DNA of 64,000 nucleotides. It comes from Diadophis punctatus similis (lineage: Eukaryota; Chordata; Lepidosauria; Squamata; Dipsadidae). The stretch lies in contig JALIGW010000010.1 of the NCBI GenBank assembly GCA_023053685.1, positions 10,325,919 to 10,389,918 of the forward strand, written 5' to 3'. Positions 23,790-36,551 of the stretch are shown here, piece after piece. The stretch's first letter is position 1. Every line of letters begins with the position of its first letter. Under the pieces are notes generated by a model. The model searched no databases, was not told where the DNA came from, and saw nothing but the letters and a program-made list of their open reading frames with translations. Made by a program: the position numbers and the translations under genes.

Positions 23790-25255
23790 AAGCACAAACA
23801 ACATTGTGGGGAAATAGATATATATTGAGTCCCTAGTGGCTGCCTGGAACAAGGCGGCATCTGGGGCATTGGATCGGATTGCGCCTTTGCGACCTCTCCA
23901 TGGCAGTGGATCCAGGAAAGCTCCTAGGTTTACTGAGGAGCTCCGAGAGATGAAACGCCACAAGAGACGTCTAGAGCGACGCTGAAGATCCAGTAACACT
24001 GAATCTGACCGAACACTTCTAAGAACCTTTATTAGGACTTATTTAGTGGCGATACGGGCAGTAAAATGTTCACATTTTTCCGCACTTATTGCATCCGCTG
24101 ATTCACGCCCAGCCACCCTGTTTAGGGTGACTCGTTCCCTCCTAATGGTGGAGGGAATGGAGGAGCCCTTGCAGGGTAGAGCTGAAGAATTTGTGCAGTT
24201 TCTGGAGGATAAAGTCGCTCAGATTCGAATGGACCTGGACTCTGATTGGGCAATTCAGACCGAGATGATAGGGGCAGGTCTTAGTCCTATTACATGTGAT
24301 GAATTTGAGCCTGCTACTCATGAGGATGTGGACAAGGCCATTGGAGCGATGAGTTCCTCCACTTGTTTGTTGGACCCATGCCCCTCCTGGCTGGTTTCGT
24401 CCTGCAGGGAAGTGTCATGAGGCTGGCTCCAGGTTTTGGTCAACGCCTCCTTGAGGGAGGGGTCCGTTCTGCAACCATTAAAAGTTGTGGTTGTGAGGCC
24501 CCTCCTCAAGAAGCCTTCCCTGGACCCAGCAGATTTAAAGAACTTTCATCCAATCTCCAACCTACCCTTTGTGGGAAAGGTTGTAGAGAAAGTGGTGACA
24601 CTCCAGCTCCTACGGTTATTGGATGAAACGGATTATCTAGACCCTTTCCAATTGGGTTTCAGGCCTGGCTACAGCACGGAAACTGCTTTGGTCACTCTGA
24701 TGGATGATCTCTGGTGAGCCCGTGATGGGGGTTACTCTATCTTTGTGCTACTTGACCTCTCAGCTGCTTTCGATACCATTGACCATGGTATCCTTCTGCG
24801 CCAACTCAGAGAGTTGGGAGTGGGAGGCACCATGTTGCGGTGGTTCTCCTCCTATCTCTCTGATAGGTCGCAGTTGGTGTTAGCAGGAAGACAGAGGTTG
24901 ACCCTTAGACCCCTCATTTGTGGGGTGCCTCAGGGCTTGGTCCTCTCTCCTCTCTTATTTAACATCTACATGAAACCACTGGGTGAGATCATCTGATGAC
25001 ACAGGGTGAGGTTTCAGCAATATGCTGATGATACCAAGTTATACATCTCCACCCCATCTCAGTTCAGTGAAGCAGTGGATGTGATGTGCTGGTGCCTGGA
25101 CGATGTGAGGGTCTGGATGGGAGTAAACAGGCTCAAACTTAACCCTGACAAGACCGAATGGCTATGGATATTGCCTCCTAAGGACTATGTCGACTGTCCT
25201 TCCTTGGTTCTGGGGGGAGAGAAATTAACTCCCTCAGAACGGGTTCGCAATTTTA
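23790..25255 (+). pseudogene. L2-like LINE ORF2 (inter-domain region and RT)
   Basis: Plus-strand frames in order give RFTEELREMKRHKRRLER, HFSALIASADSRPA and CLLDPCPSWLV. RT follows: ISNLPFVGKVVEKVV, LDPFQLGFRPGYSTETAL, LLDLSAAFDTIDHGILL (first Asp), CGVPQGLVLSPLLFN and YADDTKLYI (catalytic ADD). The enzyme would copy LINE RNA at a nicked target. Stops and shifts separate frames 24046-24420, 24436-24717, 24745-24996 and 25006-25255. Endonuclease and the C-terminal domain are missing. It is closest to L2/CR1-type jockey-superfamily LINEs, and the same subfamily as 3241-3854. Confidence 0.88.
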
Positions 25256-25567
25256 TGAAAAATTTATCTAAATTCTTCTGCTTCATCTTTGGATACAGAA
25301 TTTATTTAAAGCAATACATGTTTTAAATTAATGTTTCATAATTGAGTAAGTTTGTTTCTGTCTCTTCATTTCTGTTGTTCTGTCTTTTGTATTAAGGGTT
25401 GTGTTTATTCAGAAATTATTGTTTTCAGAGTTTATGGTCATAAATTTAAAACTAATATATGCATGATTTTCACTTGTACATATTCTAATCATGAAATATA
25501 GTAAATGATTATGGATGAAATGACAGTCCAGTTTAAACTTTCCCCATGTGCACATGAACCAACATGC
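25256..25567. other. unassigned AT-rich sequence
   Basis: I recognise nothing between the L2 copy and chromovirus fragment D. Confidence 0.5.
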
Positions 25568-26544
25568 ACCAAAACAGCTTACCAGGATGTTCTCTGGTCA
25601 GTTCACACGACATGCGAGGTCCCAGAACTCTTCAGTATACTCTGCTACTGGCTGTCGTCCCTGCTTCACCACCTTAATGCGATCGCGTGCTTTGCAGTCT
25701 GCCAGTGGGTCCTCGAAACGTCGTCGCAGGGCCATCATGAACTGGCCAAAGTTCCGCAGTTCTGGTGCGGTGTTGTTATGCAGGGTTACCATCCATCTAG
25801 TGGTCGCTCCTTCCAGGGCTAGGGTAACAGCTCATATTCGGAATCCTTGTGTCTTGAACTCACGTCCATATTCTTGCATGTAGGTGAGTACGTGTGCCAC
25901 AAAGAATCCTAATTGTTGTGGATCCCCATCAAACTTTACTCCAAGTGGGGGAGTTTTCCTTTATAGTTGTGGGGCTTGGGGCTGGTTAGGAAGGGGTGCC
26001 AGTGCGTGTGCTGCCCTGGGGGAGGGTTTGTTGGATACTCTGCTGTGCCATCCACTCGAATGCCAGCATCCCGGGGGTTGGTGGTTCCCCCGGCCTCGTC
26101 AGCATTTGCTGTGCCCCCAGCGTTCCTTAGCTGTCGTTCTGGGGTTACCCAGATGTTGAGGTTTTCCAAAGTTTCCACCACCAACTGGGCTAGGTATCTC
26201 TTCAGGTGACTCTCTCTCAGCGGTGCTTCGGAGAGTTCCCCTTGGTCAGAGAGGGCTTCTAGCTCCAATTCCCACCATGGTCTCCAATTCCCTCGGTTGA
26301 GGGTGACTCCTCTGGTTCTCCCATCCCAGCTGTCCTTCTTCCCGATGCCGATGGATGAGCGCGGTTTTACAGGGACCTCCAGACCTCCCTCATCCTCTTT
26401 GATGGGGAGTAGGGAACAGGCCTCAGGCTGGGTGGTGGTTGAGGTTCCCCCCCAGCATTCAGTTTCCCCCTGTTCCCTGTTTTGTTCAGACATGACTTGC
26501 AAGGTCCCCTCAGTAGAGCGAAGTTGCTTCTCAGGGTTGACCAT
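25568..26544 (-). pseudogene. chromovirus gag fragment, copy D
   Basis: The main frame (26544-25936) starts with a leader in frame with MSEQNREQGETECWGG, the equivalent of the copy B gag start. It contains SIGIGKKDSWDGRTRGVTLNR and LKRYLAQLVVETLENLNI. The capsid part continues in another frame with MVTLHNNTAPELRNFGQFMM and RIKVVKQGRQPVAEYTEEF. The zinc knuckle and pol are absent because the copy ends at 25568. This is structural protein remnant only. Confidence 0.85.
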
Positions 26545-26550
26545 TTTGCG

Positions 26551-26561
26551 GATCTTGCTTT
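26551..26561 (-). promoter_or_regulatory. putative self-priming site of copy D
   Basis: AAAGCAAGATC on the minus strand, just past the LTR, pairs over 11 bases with GATCTTGCTTT within the LTR (26662-26672). Both partners differ from copies A and B at matching positions. Confidence 0.62.
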
Positions 26562-26562
26562 C

Positions 26563-26982
26563 TGTAAGGATTGCCTCTCCATTTACTTAAAAAGTATGAA
26601 CTTCTGAGCCAGGCAGTTCAAAAGGATTCCTTTATTAAGCAAATGTGACAGCATTCCATTCAAAGCAAGATCTGAATACCCTTAGGCAAAGCAGGTACAG
26701 TTAAATCTTAGAGCCCCTCCCCATTAGCCAGAATGCAAATCCTGGCCAATACACAAGTGTGAAAATCCCCTGCTCTGGGAACCGGATAAGTATACGGTTC
26801 TCCAGAGCCTCTTCCGTTCAAACCAGTCCAGATTACCCCTCATAAACCCTTTCACCAGATGGAGAGATTTCAAGGTGCCTGGCGCCAGGATATGTGTTGT
26901 AAATCTCAGTTGATCCAAGCAATGCTGATAAACTCAAGACCCCCCTTCTCTTATTGAATGGCAGAGTCACTGGATTCTGACA
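26563..26982 (-). repeat. 5' LTR of chromovirus copy D
   Basis: About 420 bp, TGTCAGAATCC to CTTACA on the minus strand, with AATAAAGG near its end. The split LTR at 57141-60751 is of the same subfamily. Confidence 0.85.
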
Positions 26983-27095
26983 ACAACACTCTAGATGATA
27001 GGCTCAAGATCCAGATGGATCTTGACAGACTTGAACACTGGGCCCTATCCAACAAAATGAAATTCAATGTAGAGAAAAGTAAAGTCTTAGGCAAG
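26983..27095 (+). pseudogene. CR1 RT fragment
   Basis: The plus strand reads DDRLKIQMDLDRLEHWALSN and then KMKFNVEKSKVL, matching the CR1 RT at 40746-41613. It is cut at its left edge by chromovirus D, so D probably inserted into or next to this CR1. Confidence 0.8.
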
Positions 27096-27248
27096 ACTTT
27101 ACTAATAGCTTTGCTATTCATACAATGTGACCATTAAGTTCTTACACTGAAAGTAGCTTTTTCTCAGAATTAACAAATCGAAATAATGTTGGTATATAAT
27201 GAATATGTAATTGCCAAAAGAAGTTTAGAGAACATTTAAAATGTACCA

Positions 27249-27620
<372 letters not shown>

Positions 27621-27819
27621 GCATACTTTCCTACAAGTAAGAATCCATCTGATGCCTTTGCTATGCATTTTATGACAAAGAACCAATAACAGGAACCCTT
27701 TTCTTCTACCTTGGATTTTTTAATTTCTTCACAATTGCAAGCTTTGTGATAGACAATTAGGCAACATATGCCTTGTACTGTGAAAACTACTTTGCTCTCT
27801 GTAGAACAAATGAAGAAAC

Positions 27820-28203
27820 TGTCAGACTCCAGACTCTGCCATTCAAAAGGAGAAGGGGGGTCTTGGCTCTCCTTGATCAAAAGGTTATAACATATCCGGA
27901 TCCTAGACACCTGGGAGCCTTCTCATCTTAAGATAGGGTTTTATGAGGGGTAATGCAAGTCAGTTGAACGGAAGGGAGGCTGGGAACGTAAAGCCATCTG
28001 GTCACACATTTGTGGATTGATTATGCTTTGCATCCTGCCGAATGGGGTGGGGCATTAAGGTTAAATATGCTTGCCTTGCCTGAAGGCATTTAGACTTTGC
28101 TTTGAATGAATGGATGTTATACAAATGCAAATAAAGGAATCCTTTTGAGAACACTGACTCAGAAGTTCGTACTTTAATTGTGGTTGGAAAGACATTCCTT
28201 ACA
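27820..28203 (+). repeat. 5' LTR of copy B
   Basis: Begins TGTCAGACTCC and ends CCTTACA, with AATAAAGG about 75 bases before the end. It contains the predicted transcription start region (28062-28103). Confidence 0.93.
28062..28103 (+). promoter_or_regulatory. predicted LTR promoter and mRNA 5' end
   Basis: A TATA-like TAAATA (28062-28067) lies 30 bases before AGACTTTGCTTT (28092-28103), the segment complementary to the priming site. In self-priming elements the mRNA 5' end is the primer, so transcription should begin at or close to 28092. The spacing fits a TATA-driven start. Inferred, not measured. Confidence 0.55.
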
Positions 28204-28204
28204 G

Positions 28205-28216
28205 AAAGCAAAGTCT
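28205..28216 (+). promoter_or_regulatory. putative self-priming site of copy B
   Basis: AAAGCAAAGTCT, two bases past the LTR, is perfectly complementary to AGACTTTGCTTT at 28092-28103. No tRNA-type TGG start is seen after the LTR. Confidence 0.68.
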
Positions 28217-28271
28217 GCAAAATCGGTCAACCCAGAGAGTAACTTCACTCTACTGAGGGGACTGGGCAATC

Positions 28272-29601
28272 ATGGCTGAACAAAACTGGGAACAGGAGGA
28301 AATTGAATGCTGGGGGGAGACACCAATCACCCCCCAGGCGGAGGCCTGTTCCGCACTCCCCAGCAAAGAGACTGAGGGAGGTTTCGAGACCTCTGAGAAA
28401 CCCCGCTGGTCTATCGGCATTGGAAAAAAAGACAGCTGGGATGGGAGAACCAGAGGAGTCACCCTTAATCGAAGGAATCGGAAGCCTCATTGGGAATTGG
28501 AGCTAGAAGCTCTCACGGACCAGGAGGAGCCCATCGAAGCACCTCTAAGGGAGGGGCGGTTGAAGAGATACCTATCCCAGCTGGTGATGGAAACATTGGA
28601 AAATCTCAACATCCGAGGGACCCCAGAATGATGAATAAGGAGCGCTGGGAGCATAGCAACCGCCGGGGAGACTGGGGGGGCCAACAACCTCCGGGAAGCT
28701 AGCATGCAGATGGAGGATGTGGCAGGGGACCCAACAAACCCCCCCCCCCAGGGCAGCACACGCAGCGGCACCCCTTCCTAACCAACTCCAAGCCCCACAA
28801 CTAGAAAGGAAAACTCCCTCCCTGGGAGTGAAATTTGATGGGGACCCGCAACAATTGGGATTCCTCGTAGCACACGTGCTCACCTATATGCAAGAATATG
28901 GACGTGAGTTCCAAACACAGGGATCCCGGGTGCGAGCAGTTACCTTAGCTCTGGAAGGAGCCGCTGCCAGATGGATGGTGACCCTACATAATGACGACGC
29001 ACCCGAACTGCGCAACTTCAACCAATTCATGACGGCCCTACGACGACGGTTCGAGGACCCGCTGGCTGACCGCAAAGCACGCGATCGTATTAAGGTGGTG
29101 AAACAGGGACGACGACCAGTGGCGGAGTACACTGAAGAATTCCAGGACCTCGCATGTCGGCTAAACTGGCCAGAAGACATCCTGGTAAGCTGTTTTAAGG
29201 ATGAACTGAGTGACGATCTGTATAATGCCTGCGTGGCTAGGGGTGCACCGAATCATCTGCATGAGTGGTACCTCACCGCTGAAGAAGTGGAGATTGATAT
29301 GGCTAGGAATCAGTACCGTACGGGGAGAGCATGGAAGAAATCCCCACCCCAATGGAGGAAAGAGCCCTTCAGAAGGCAACAGGGCTTTTCCCCTAAACCT
29401 CCAATCTGTTACAAATGCGGGAAGGAGGGACACCGAGCACCCGAATGCTGGCCCCAAACACCCACCCGGAAACCCGAACGCCAAACGGGGGAGAGACCAG
29501 CAAGACCCATCCAGCGTGGGAGGGAAACAGCCCTGAGGAGCAGCGAGATGGTAGGACCACCATCCCCTCCTCCCGCTGGAGACAACATCCCGGCATTTTG
29601 A
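28272..29601 (+). pseudogene. chromovirus gag, copy B
   Basis: The first frame (28272-28631) starts at an ATG in good context and covers the N-terminal region ending ENLNIRGTPE. A shift then moves the reading to 28717-29601. That piece carries the capsid block FDGDPQQLGFLVAHVLTYM ... ARWMVTLHNDDAPELRNF and a CX2CX4HX4C knuckle (CYKCGKEGHRAPEC). It ends at a TGA that replaces a Gln codon present in copy A, so the gag end here is mutation and not a natural stop. Confidence 0.88.
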
Positions 29602-29957
29602 AGGGAAGATCCAGCATCGTTCGAGAGCGATCCGGAGGATGAACCACTGGTAAGCAAACCAATTGAACCGCTCACCCTCCCTCTCAGACGATTTATCCCT
29701 AACCAAGAGGAGGGAAAAATATCTCCGCATTAGTAGACTCAGGGTGCACCTGTTGCTTAATCAGCCCAACCCTAATCAGGGAGCTGGGAATCACAGTGAG
29801 AAAGCTGAGAAATCCCATCGCGTTTTGCCAACTGGATGGGTCAATAGCAGGGGGGGAGCCGTCTGCTTTTGCCACGGAACCCCTGAAAATAGGCATTGAG
29901 AACCACGAAGAGAAACTTACGTTTATAGTAGCACCTGGCATGGAATAGCCACTAGTC
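29602..29957 (+). pseudogene. chromovirus protease, copy B (frameshifted)
   Basis: The LVDSGC retropepsin motif is present around 29730-29750. A change in a G-run just upstream puts it out of frame with gag and with RT, and a stop follows the PGME segment near 29945. Copy A has the same region intact. Confidence 0.8.
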
Positions 29958-30895
29958 TTGGGACTCACATGGCTAAAAAAGTGGAATCCAAGAATAAATT
30001 GGGAGCAAGGCACCATAAAATTCCAAATGCATGTGACTGTTGCGGAGGACCCACAGATAGGAACTGAGGGGGCTGAACGCAGGGAAACAGCCATGCCTGG
30101 TCATAGTGTGGCAACAGAAGGCATACCCAAGGAATACAAAGACTTGGCAGAAGTTTTTAGTGAAGCAGCGTCGGATGACCTTCCCCCGCATCGCGCATCT
30201 GACTGTGCAATAGAAATCTTACCTGGGGCTAAACTACCTAAACCAAAAATGTATAACATGTCACCGGGGGAGTTAGAAGAGCTGAGTGCTTTCATTGAGA
30301 AAAACCTAGCAAGGGGTTTCATTGAACCAGCCAGACCAAAGATAGCAGCTCCAGTGTTAGTTAGGGGAAAAAAAGATGGCACAAAACGCTTATGTGTCAA
30401 TTTCAGAAACCTAAACTCGATAAGTGTTGAAAACATGTATCCCTTCCCCCTGATGAAAGATATGCTGGCCCACCTCACAAAAGGGAAAATTTTCTCCAAA
30501 CTAGACATCAGGGAGGCATACTACCGAATCAGGATTAAGGAGGGGGATGAATGGGAAACGGCATTCAACACCCCCCTGGGATGCTACCAATTCAATGTGC
30601 TCCCTTTTGGGCTACAAGGGGCACCTGCAGTGTTTATGCAATTAATCAACGATGTGTTACGTGAACATTTATACAAAGGGGTTCTTGTTTATTTAGATGA
30701 TATTCTATTATACTCAGAGACCGAGGCTGAACATGTTAAATTGGTGAGGGCAGTGCTGAGCAAACTCCACGAGGCAAAACTTTATGCCAAACTCTCAAAA
30801 TGTGAATTCCACCGAGAAAAAATTGATTACTTGGGGTATCGTATTTCACACCAGGGCATAGAAATGGATCCTCAAAAAGTGCAGGCAGTACTCGA
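29958..30895 (+). pseudogene. chromovirus reverse transcriptase, copy B
   Basis: A 350-codon frame (29958-31010) carries the RT domain: NLARGFIEPARPKIAAPVL, LCVNFRNLNSIS, FSKLDIREAYYRI (first catalytic Asp), LPFGLQGAPAVF and LVYLDDILLYS (catalytic DD). It then shows the thumb region GYRISHQGIEMDPQKVQAVL. A frameshift near 30910 moves the continuation to the frame that starts at 30896. All catalytic residues are present, so this domain is itself well preserved. Confidence 0.92.
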
Positions 30896-32518
30896 TTGGG
30901 AAACGCCTCACACATGCAACAGCTGCAAAGTTTCCTGGGGTTTGCAAATTTCTATCACCAATTTATCCCCGCGTTTGCTCAAATTGCCCTGCCCATCACA
31001 AAACTGCTAAGAACAAAGGGGGAGGGAGATCCTAAACCGAGACAGCCCGTGAATTGGACAATGGAATGCCAGGCAGCATTTGAAAAACTAAAATGGCTGT
31101 TCTCAACAGAACCAATTTTGAAGCACCCAGACACAGAAAAACCCTTCACAATACAAGCAGATTCTAGCGATGTGGCAATAGGAGCAATCCTACTCCAGAG
31201 TAATGAGCAAGGACAGCTACAGCCATGTGCGTATACATCCAGGAAACTAAGTGAAACTGAACAAAGGTGGACAATCTGGGAAAAAGAAGCTTATGCGGTG
31301 CGATTGGCACTTTTAACTTGGAGACAATTCTTAGAAGGGAGTAAGATCCCTTTTGAAGTCTGGACTGACCACAAAAACTTAGAAGCCTTAAAGACACCAA
31401 GGAAACTGTCTCCTAAACAGGTTCGTTGGTCGCAATACTTCAAACGGTTCGAGTTTACTCTTAAATTTATCCCTGGGGGGAAAAACTTTCTGGCAGATGC
31501 ACTGTCCAGAAAGCCACAATATAACTGTGTGAAATCAGAGGTATTTAAACCTATAGTACAAACAAATCAACTGGCAGCCAAAGTAATCACCAGGTCCGAA
31601 GGAGGAAAAGACGCATTGAGGGACGCAGACATCACTCACGCATTTAAACAAGCATTAGTCAACGATGAATGGGTTTTGAACCACAAATCCAGCTGCGTGA
31701 TGAAAGATGAATTAGCATGGATAGGTGACAAACTTTATGTACCCGCTAGCCAAAGATTACATTTAATGGAAAGGTGCCACGACTCTAGATTAGCTGGACA
31801 CTTTGGTTTTGTAAAAACTTTACACTTAATAAAGAGACAATTTTGGTGGCCGTCGTTGAAAAAGGACATAGAAAGCTATGTAGCAAGTTGCCCCATTTGT
31901 GCTGCAGCAAAAAGACGACAGGGGAAAACTCCAGGACTTCTACAGAAAGTAGCTGAGCTGTCAGCCCCATGGGAAGAAATTGCTATGGATTTTATTGTAG
32001 AACTACCGGAAAGTGGGGGAAACACGGTCATTTGGGTTGTGATAGACTTGTTTTCAAAACAAGCACATTTTATTCCTTGCCAAAAGATCCCAACTGCCAA
32101 AGGCTTGGCTAGACTGTTTCTAATACACATTTATCGTCTTCATGGAGCTCCTAAAAGAATCATCTCGGATAGGGGAGTCCAATTCACCTCCAACTTTTGG
32201 AAGGCGTTTTTGGGCTTACTTGGTACCGCCCAAGGATTAAGCTCCTCCCATCATCCTCAGACCAATGGAAATTGTGAAAAAACGAACGGCGTTCTTGAAC
32301 AGCATCAAAGATGTTTTATTAATTTTCAACAGGACAATTGGACTGAACTTTTACCATTTGCAGAGGTTGCATTTAATAACTCTGTACATTCAAGTACAGG
32401 TTTTACACCTTTTAGAGTAGCCACGGGGCAAGACTTCAGCCCAATGCTGGAACTACCCACAGAAAAACCCACTATCCCCTCACTTAAGGAGTGGATAGAA
32501 AATTTGCAAAACACATGA
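30896..32518 (+). pseudogene. chromovirus RNase H and integrase, copy B
   Basis: A 540-codon frame. RNase H shows QADSSDVAIGAILLQ, EKEAYA, WTDHKNLEAL and ADALSRKP. Integrase follows with an HHCC zinc region (HDSRLAGHFGF ... SCPICAAAKRR). Its DDE core has MDFIVELP with the first Asp, [10 protein letters not shown] with the second, and NCEKTNGVLEQ with the Glu. A TGA at 32516-32518 stops it before the C-terminal domain, where the sense frame simply continues. Integrase would insert the cDNA. The stop is the main lesion. Confidence 0.92.
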
Positions 32519-33034
32519 CCAGTAGTCAGGTTGGCTTTACAGGAAGCTAGAGAGGCTTTCAAAATTCAAGCCGACAAGAAAAGAGTAGAGTCTAAACCTT
32601 TCCATGTTGGGGATAGAGTATATTTATCTACAAAATTCTTGAGATCGTTACAACCATCAAAAAAATTAGGGCCTAATTTCATTGGGCCTTTCACTATTAG
32701 CAGGATCATTAACCCAGTAGTGGTTGAATTGACTCTTCCAAAAACACTTAGACAAGTCCACCCAGTATTTCACATTAGTTTACTCAAGAGAGAGGTAACC
32801 TCGTCACTTAGACCGGTGGTAGCTGCACCACCTGCCCCAATCATGATAGAAGGGGAACAACACTTTGAAATCAAGGAAATTCTTGACTCTAGAATCCACA
32901 GAGGGAAGACCCAGTATCTGGTAGCTTGGAAACATTTGCCTTCTTCACAGAACGAGTGGGTTGCTAAACAACATGTGAAAGCTCCTGTCTTATTGAGAAG
33001 ATTCCACTCCCAATACCCTAACAAACCTTGTTAA
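32519..33034 (+). pseudogene. integrase C-terminal domain with chromodomain, copy B
   Basis: Same frame as the integrase core, beyond the TGA at 32516. The GPF/Y-type module is seen as KPFHVGDRVYLSTKFL ... KLGPNFIGPFTISRI, then LRQVHPVFHISLLKRE. A chromodomain follows near residues 110-150 (FEIKEILDSRI ... YLVAWKHLPSSQNEWV). In chromoviruses this module recognises chromatin marks and steers integration. It defines the family. An equivalent, also open, is at 45179-45946. Confidence 0.9.
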
Positions 33035-33097
33035 TATATCATAATTGATTCTGCTTATGTCTTACAGGTGGACCTTTTTTTCTCTTAAGAGGCAGCA

Positions 33098-33482
33098 TTT
33101 CAGACTCCAGACTCTGCCATTCAAAAGGAGAAGGGGGGGTCTTGGCTCTGCTTGATCAAAAGGTTATAACATATCCGGATCCTAGACACCTGGGAGCCTT
33201 CTCATCTTAAGATAGGGTTTTATGAGGGGTAATGCAAGTCAGTTGAACGGAAGGGAGGCTGGGAACGTAAAGCCATCTGGTCACACATTTGTGGATTGAT
33301 TATGCTTTGCATCCTGCCGAATGGGGTGGGGCATTAAGGTTAAATATGCTTGCCTTGTCTGAAGGCATTTAGACTTTGCTTTGAACGAATGGATGTTATA
33401 CAAATGCAAATAAAGGAATCCTTTTGAGAACACTGACTCAGAAGTTCGTACTTTAATTGTGGTTGGAAAGAAATTCCTTACA
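33098..33482 (+). repeat. 3' LTR of copy B
   Basis: 385 bp. It begins TTTCAG in place of TGTCAG, a single change in the terminal dinucleotide, and ends TTACA. Otherwise it is nearly identical to the 5' LTR. Confidence 0.93.
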
Positions 33483-33487
33483 GAAAC

Positions 33488-35450
33488 TTTCTGGCAACCC
33501 TCCAATATTGTCCAATAGGGACAATGGGATATTGTAAAGAAAATAAAATATCTAGGAATTAATTTGTCAGCGAAATGCACCACAATAAAAGAAGGAAACT
33601 ATATGGAAATTTTAAAAGAAATTGAAAAGAAATTAGATAAATGGAACAAATTACAAATTTCCCTCATAGGCAGAATTGCAGCGATTAAAATGTCAATACT
33701 ACCTCAAATTCTATATCTATTCCAAACCATACCAATCAAATTAGAGAAAAAATACTTCGAACAACTAAATAAAATACTAACTAAATTTATATGGGCAGGA
33801 AAAAAACCGAGAATTAAATTAAAATATTTACAACAAAACAGGAACCAGGGAGGATTTGGATTGCCGGACTTTGAATTATATTATCAAGCATCTGCTTTAA
33901 CATGGATAAAGGACTGGATACAAATTAAAAATAGACGCTTACTGGTACTAGAGGGTTATGATTTACATCTAGGGTGGCATGGATTCCTCTGGGACGATAA
34001 ACATAAAACACATTCATACTTCAAAAGACACAAAATCAGAGACTCCCTCCTTGGAATTTGGCTTAAGATTAAAAAACAATACTATACAAAAACGCCACCT
34101 TGGTTTTCTGGTATGGAAGCCATTACACACCCAAATACAACAAATCTGGAAAAGATGGTCACATATGAAGAAATACTAGAAGAAGGGGGAGCCTTAAAAT
34201 CTATATCAAAACTAGAACAGGAAGGAATCAAAATTGATTGGTGGCCATACTTTCAAATTAAGAACAGATTAGAAAATGATAAAAGAAAATACGGAATACA
34301 AAAAGTCAGATCAGAATTAGATAAAATTTTATTAGGTCAAGAACAAAAAGCAATAACTAAAATATATAAATTTCTTCTAAAATATAAAACGCAAAAAGAC
34401 ATAATAAAGGGAAACATGATAAGTTGGACGAAAAACTTTGGACATGATATACAATTAGATCAATGGGAAAAAATTTGGAACCAGAACTATAAAATGACAA
34501 AATCAGTCTCATATAAAGAAAATTATTATAAATTATTCTATAGATGGCACCTCCCCCCAGCGAGATTGGCAAAAATGTATAAAAATCTACCACCGAATTG
34601 TTGGAGATGCCAGCACAAAATAGGATCTTATTACCATATGTGGTGGACCTGTCCAAAAATAAAAAACTTCTGGAATACAATCAAAAACTGGCTAGCAGAA
34701 ATCACACAACAGGATATAGACATTAAACCGGAAGCCTTCTTATTGGGAATTATTAATCAAAAAATTGAAAAAAACCACTACTATATTACATTACATATAT
34801 TAACAGCGGCAAGAATAATGATAGCACAAAATTGGAAACTAAATGACATTCCTGATGAAAGCAGTATAATTAGAAAAATTCTGGATTGTGCCGAAGCAGA
34901 CAAATTAACTATGGAACTAAAAGGAAAGGAAGACTCCGATTACTACGAAATTTGGAACTTATTTTATAACTGGTATGAAAAACGAAAACAAGCATCACCA
35001 ATGTAACAAATGTAAATATGTTAAACAAGACATATAGAAATCTATTTAAGGAACCTATAGGAAAATTAGTTATATTATATTAATGTATATCTATATTATG
35101 ATATTACAAAACTAAAAACACCTTATTTTTTCTGTACTATTATTATTATTATCATTAATACTATCATCAATGTCATCAATGTTGTATTATCATCAATGTT
35201 ATTGTCAACATTATTATCATTACGACTGACTTATAAAACATATTACAAAAATACAAGATAAAAAATTGGAAACTACATAAAAATAGATCGCTAATACATA
35301 TTTGCCGTAAGATAAATCATAGAGATGGACAGCTTTATAGCTGTATGCGTTTTTTATGTTTCGTATATGTTTATATTGTATTTGTCATTGTCACAAATGT
35401 CTTTTGTATGTTTTTTTTAAATGTAAATAACTTAATAAAAATTATTTTAA
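33488..35450 (+). mobile_element. L1-clade LINE, 5'-truncated, with 3'UTR
   Basis: Plus-strand L1 containing the ORF2 C-terminal half and an AT-rich 3'UTR that ends with an AATAAA-type signal near 35442. It starts next to the right target duplication of chromovirus B. The exact 5' junction is between 33488 and about 33530. Confidence 0.85.
33564..35006 (+). pseudogene. L1 ORF2p C-terminal half
   Basis: A 480-codon intact frame covering the end of RT (WNKLQISLIGRIAAIKMSI, then FIWAGKKPRIK and GGFGLPDFELYYQ) and the L1 C-terminal domain. The Cys/His motif CX2CX8HX4C is in CWRCQHKIGSYYHMWWTC. It lacks the endonuclease and the RT catalytic FADD motif through 5' truncation, so it cannot mobilise. 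L1 sequence extends upstream of this ATG (YLGINLS, around 33550), so the ATG is internal. It is close to the copy at 68-1452. Confidence 0.88.
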
Positions 35451-35561
35451 GAGAATCCCTGTGTTTGTGCTGTTTAATTTGTTGCTGCTGTAGCAGCTTC
35501 CTTGCTCCACAGTGATATTTGTCTTTGAGTTGGTGGTTTCCAGCATAGCATTGGTAATGAT

Positions 35562-36505
<944 letters not shown>

Positions 36506-36551
36506 TATATGTGTATATTAGTAGGCTTAAGAAAGCTTGCCACTGCCATAG

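Larger units (their letters stand above)
25568..26982 (-). mobile_element. chromovirus copy D: 5' LTR and gag only
   Basis: A minus-strand relative of copies A and B, with a complete 5' LTR and gag to the middle of the capsid, then truncated near 25568. LTR and gag are more diverged from A and B than those are from each other, so D is another subfamily. On its upstream side it abuts a CR1 fragment (26983-27095). Confidence 0.88.
27820..33482 (+). mobile_element. chromovirus copy B, complete with two LTRs
   Basis: A full 5.66-kb Tf1/sushi-group Ty3/gypsy element on the plus strand. LTRs of 384 and 385 bp flank gag, protease, RT, RNase H, integrase and a C-terminal chromodomain. The 5-bp target duplication GAAAC is perfect (27815-27819 and 33483-33487). 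By eye the LTRs differ at five substitutions and one indel, so the insertion is recent. The coding region nevertheless has at least three frameshifts and two stops, and this copy is not expected to be autonomous. Confidence 0.95.
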
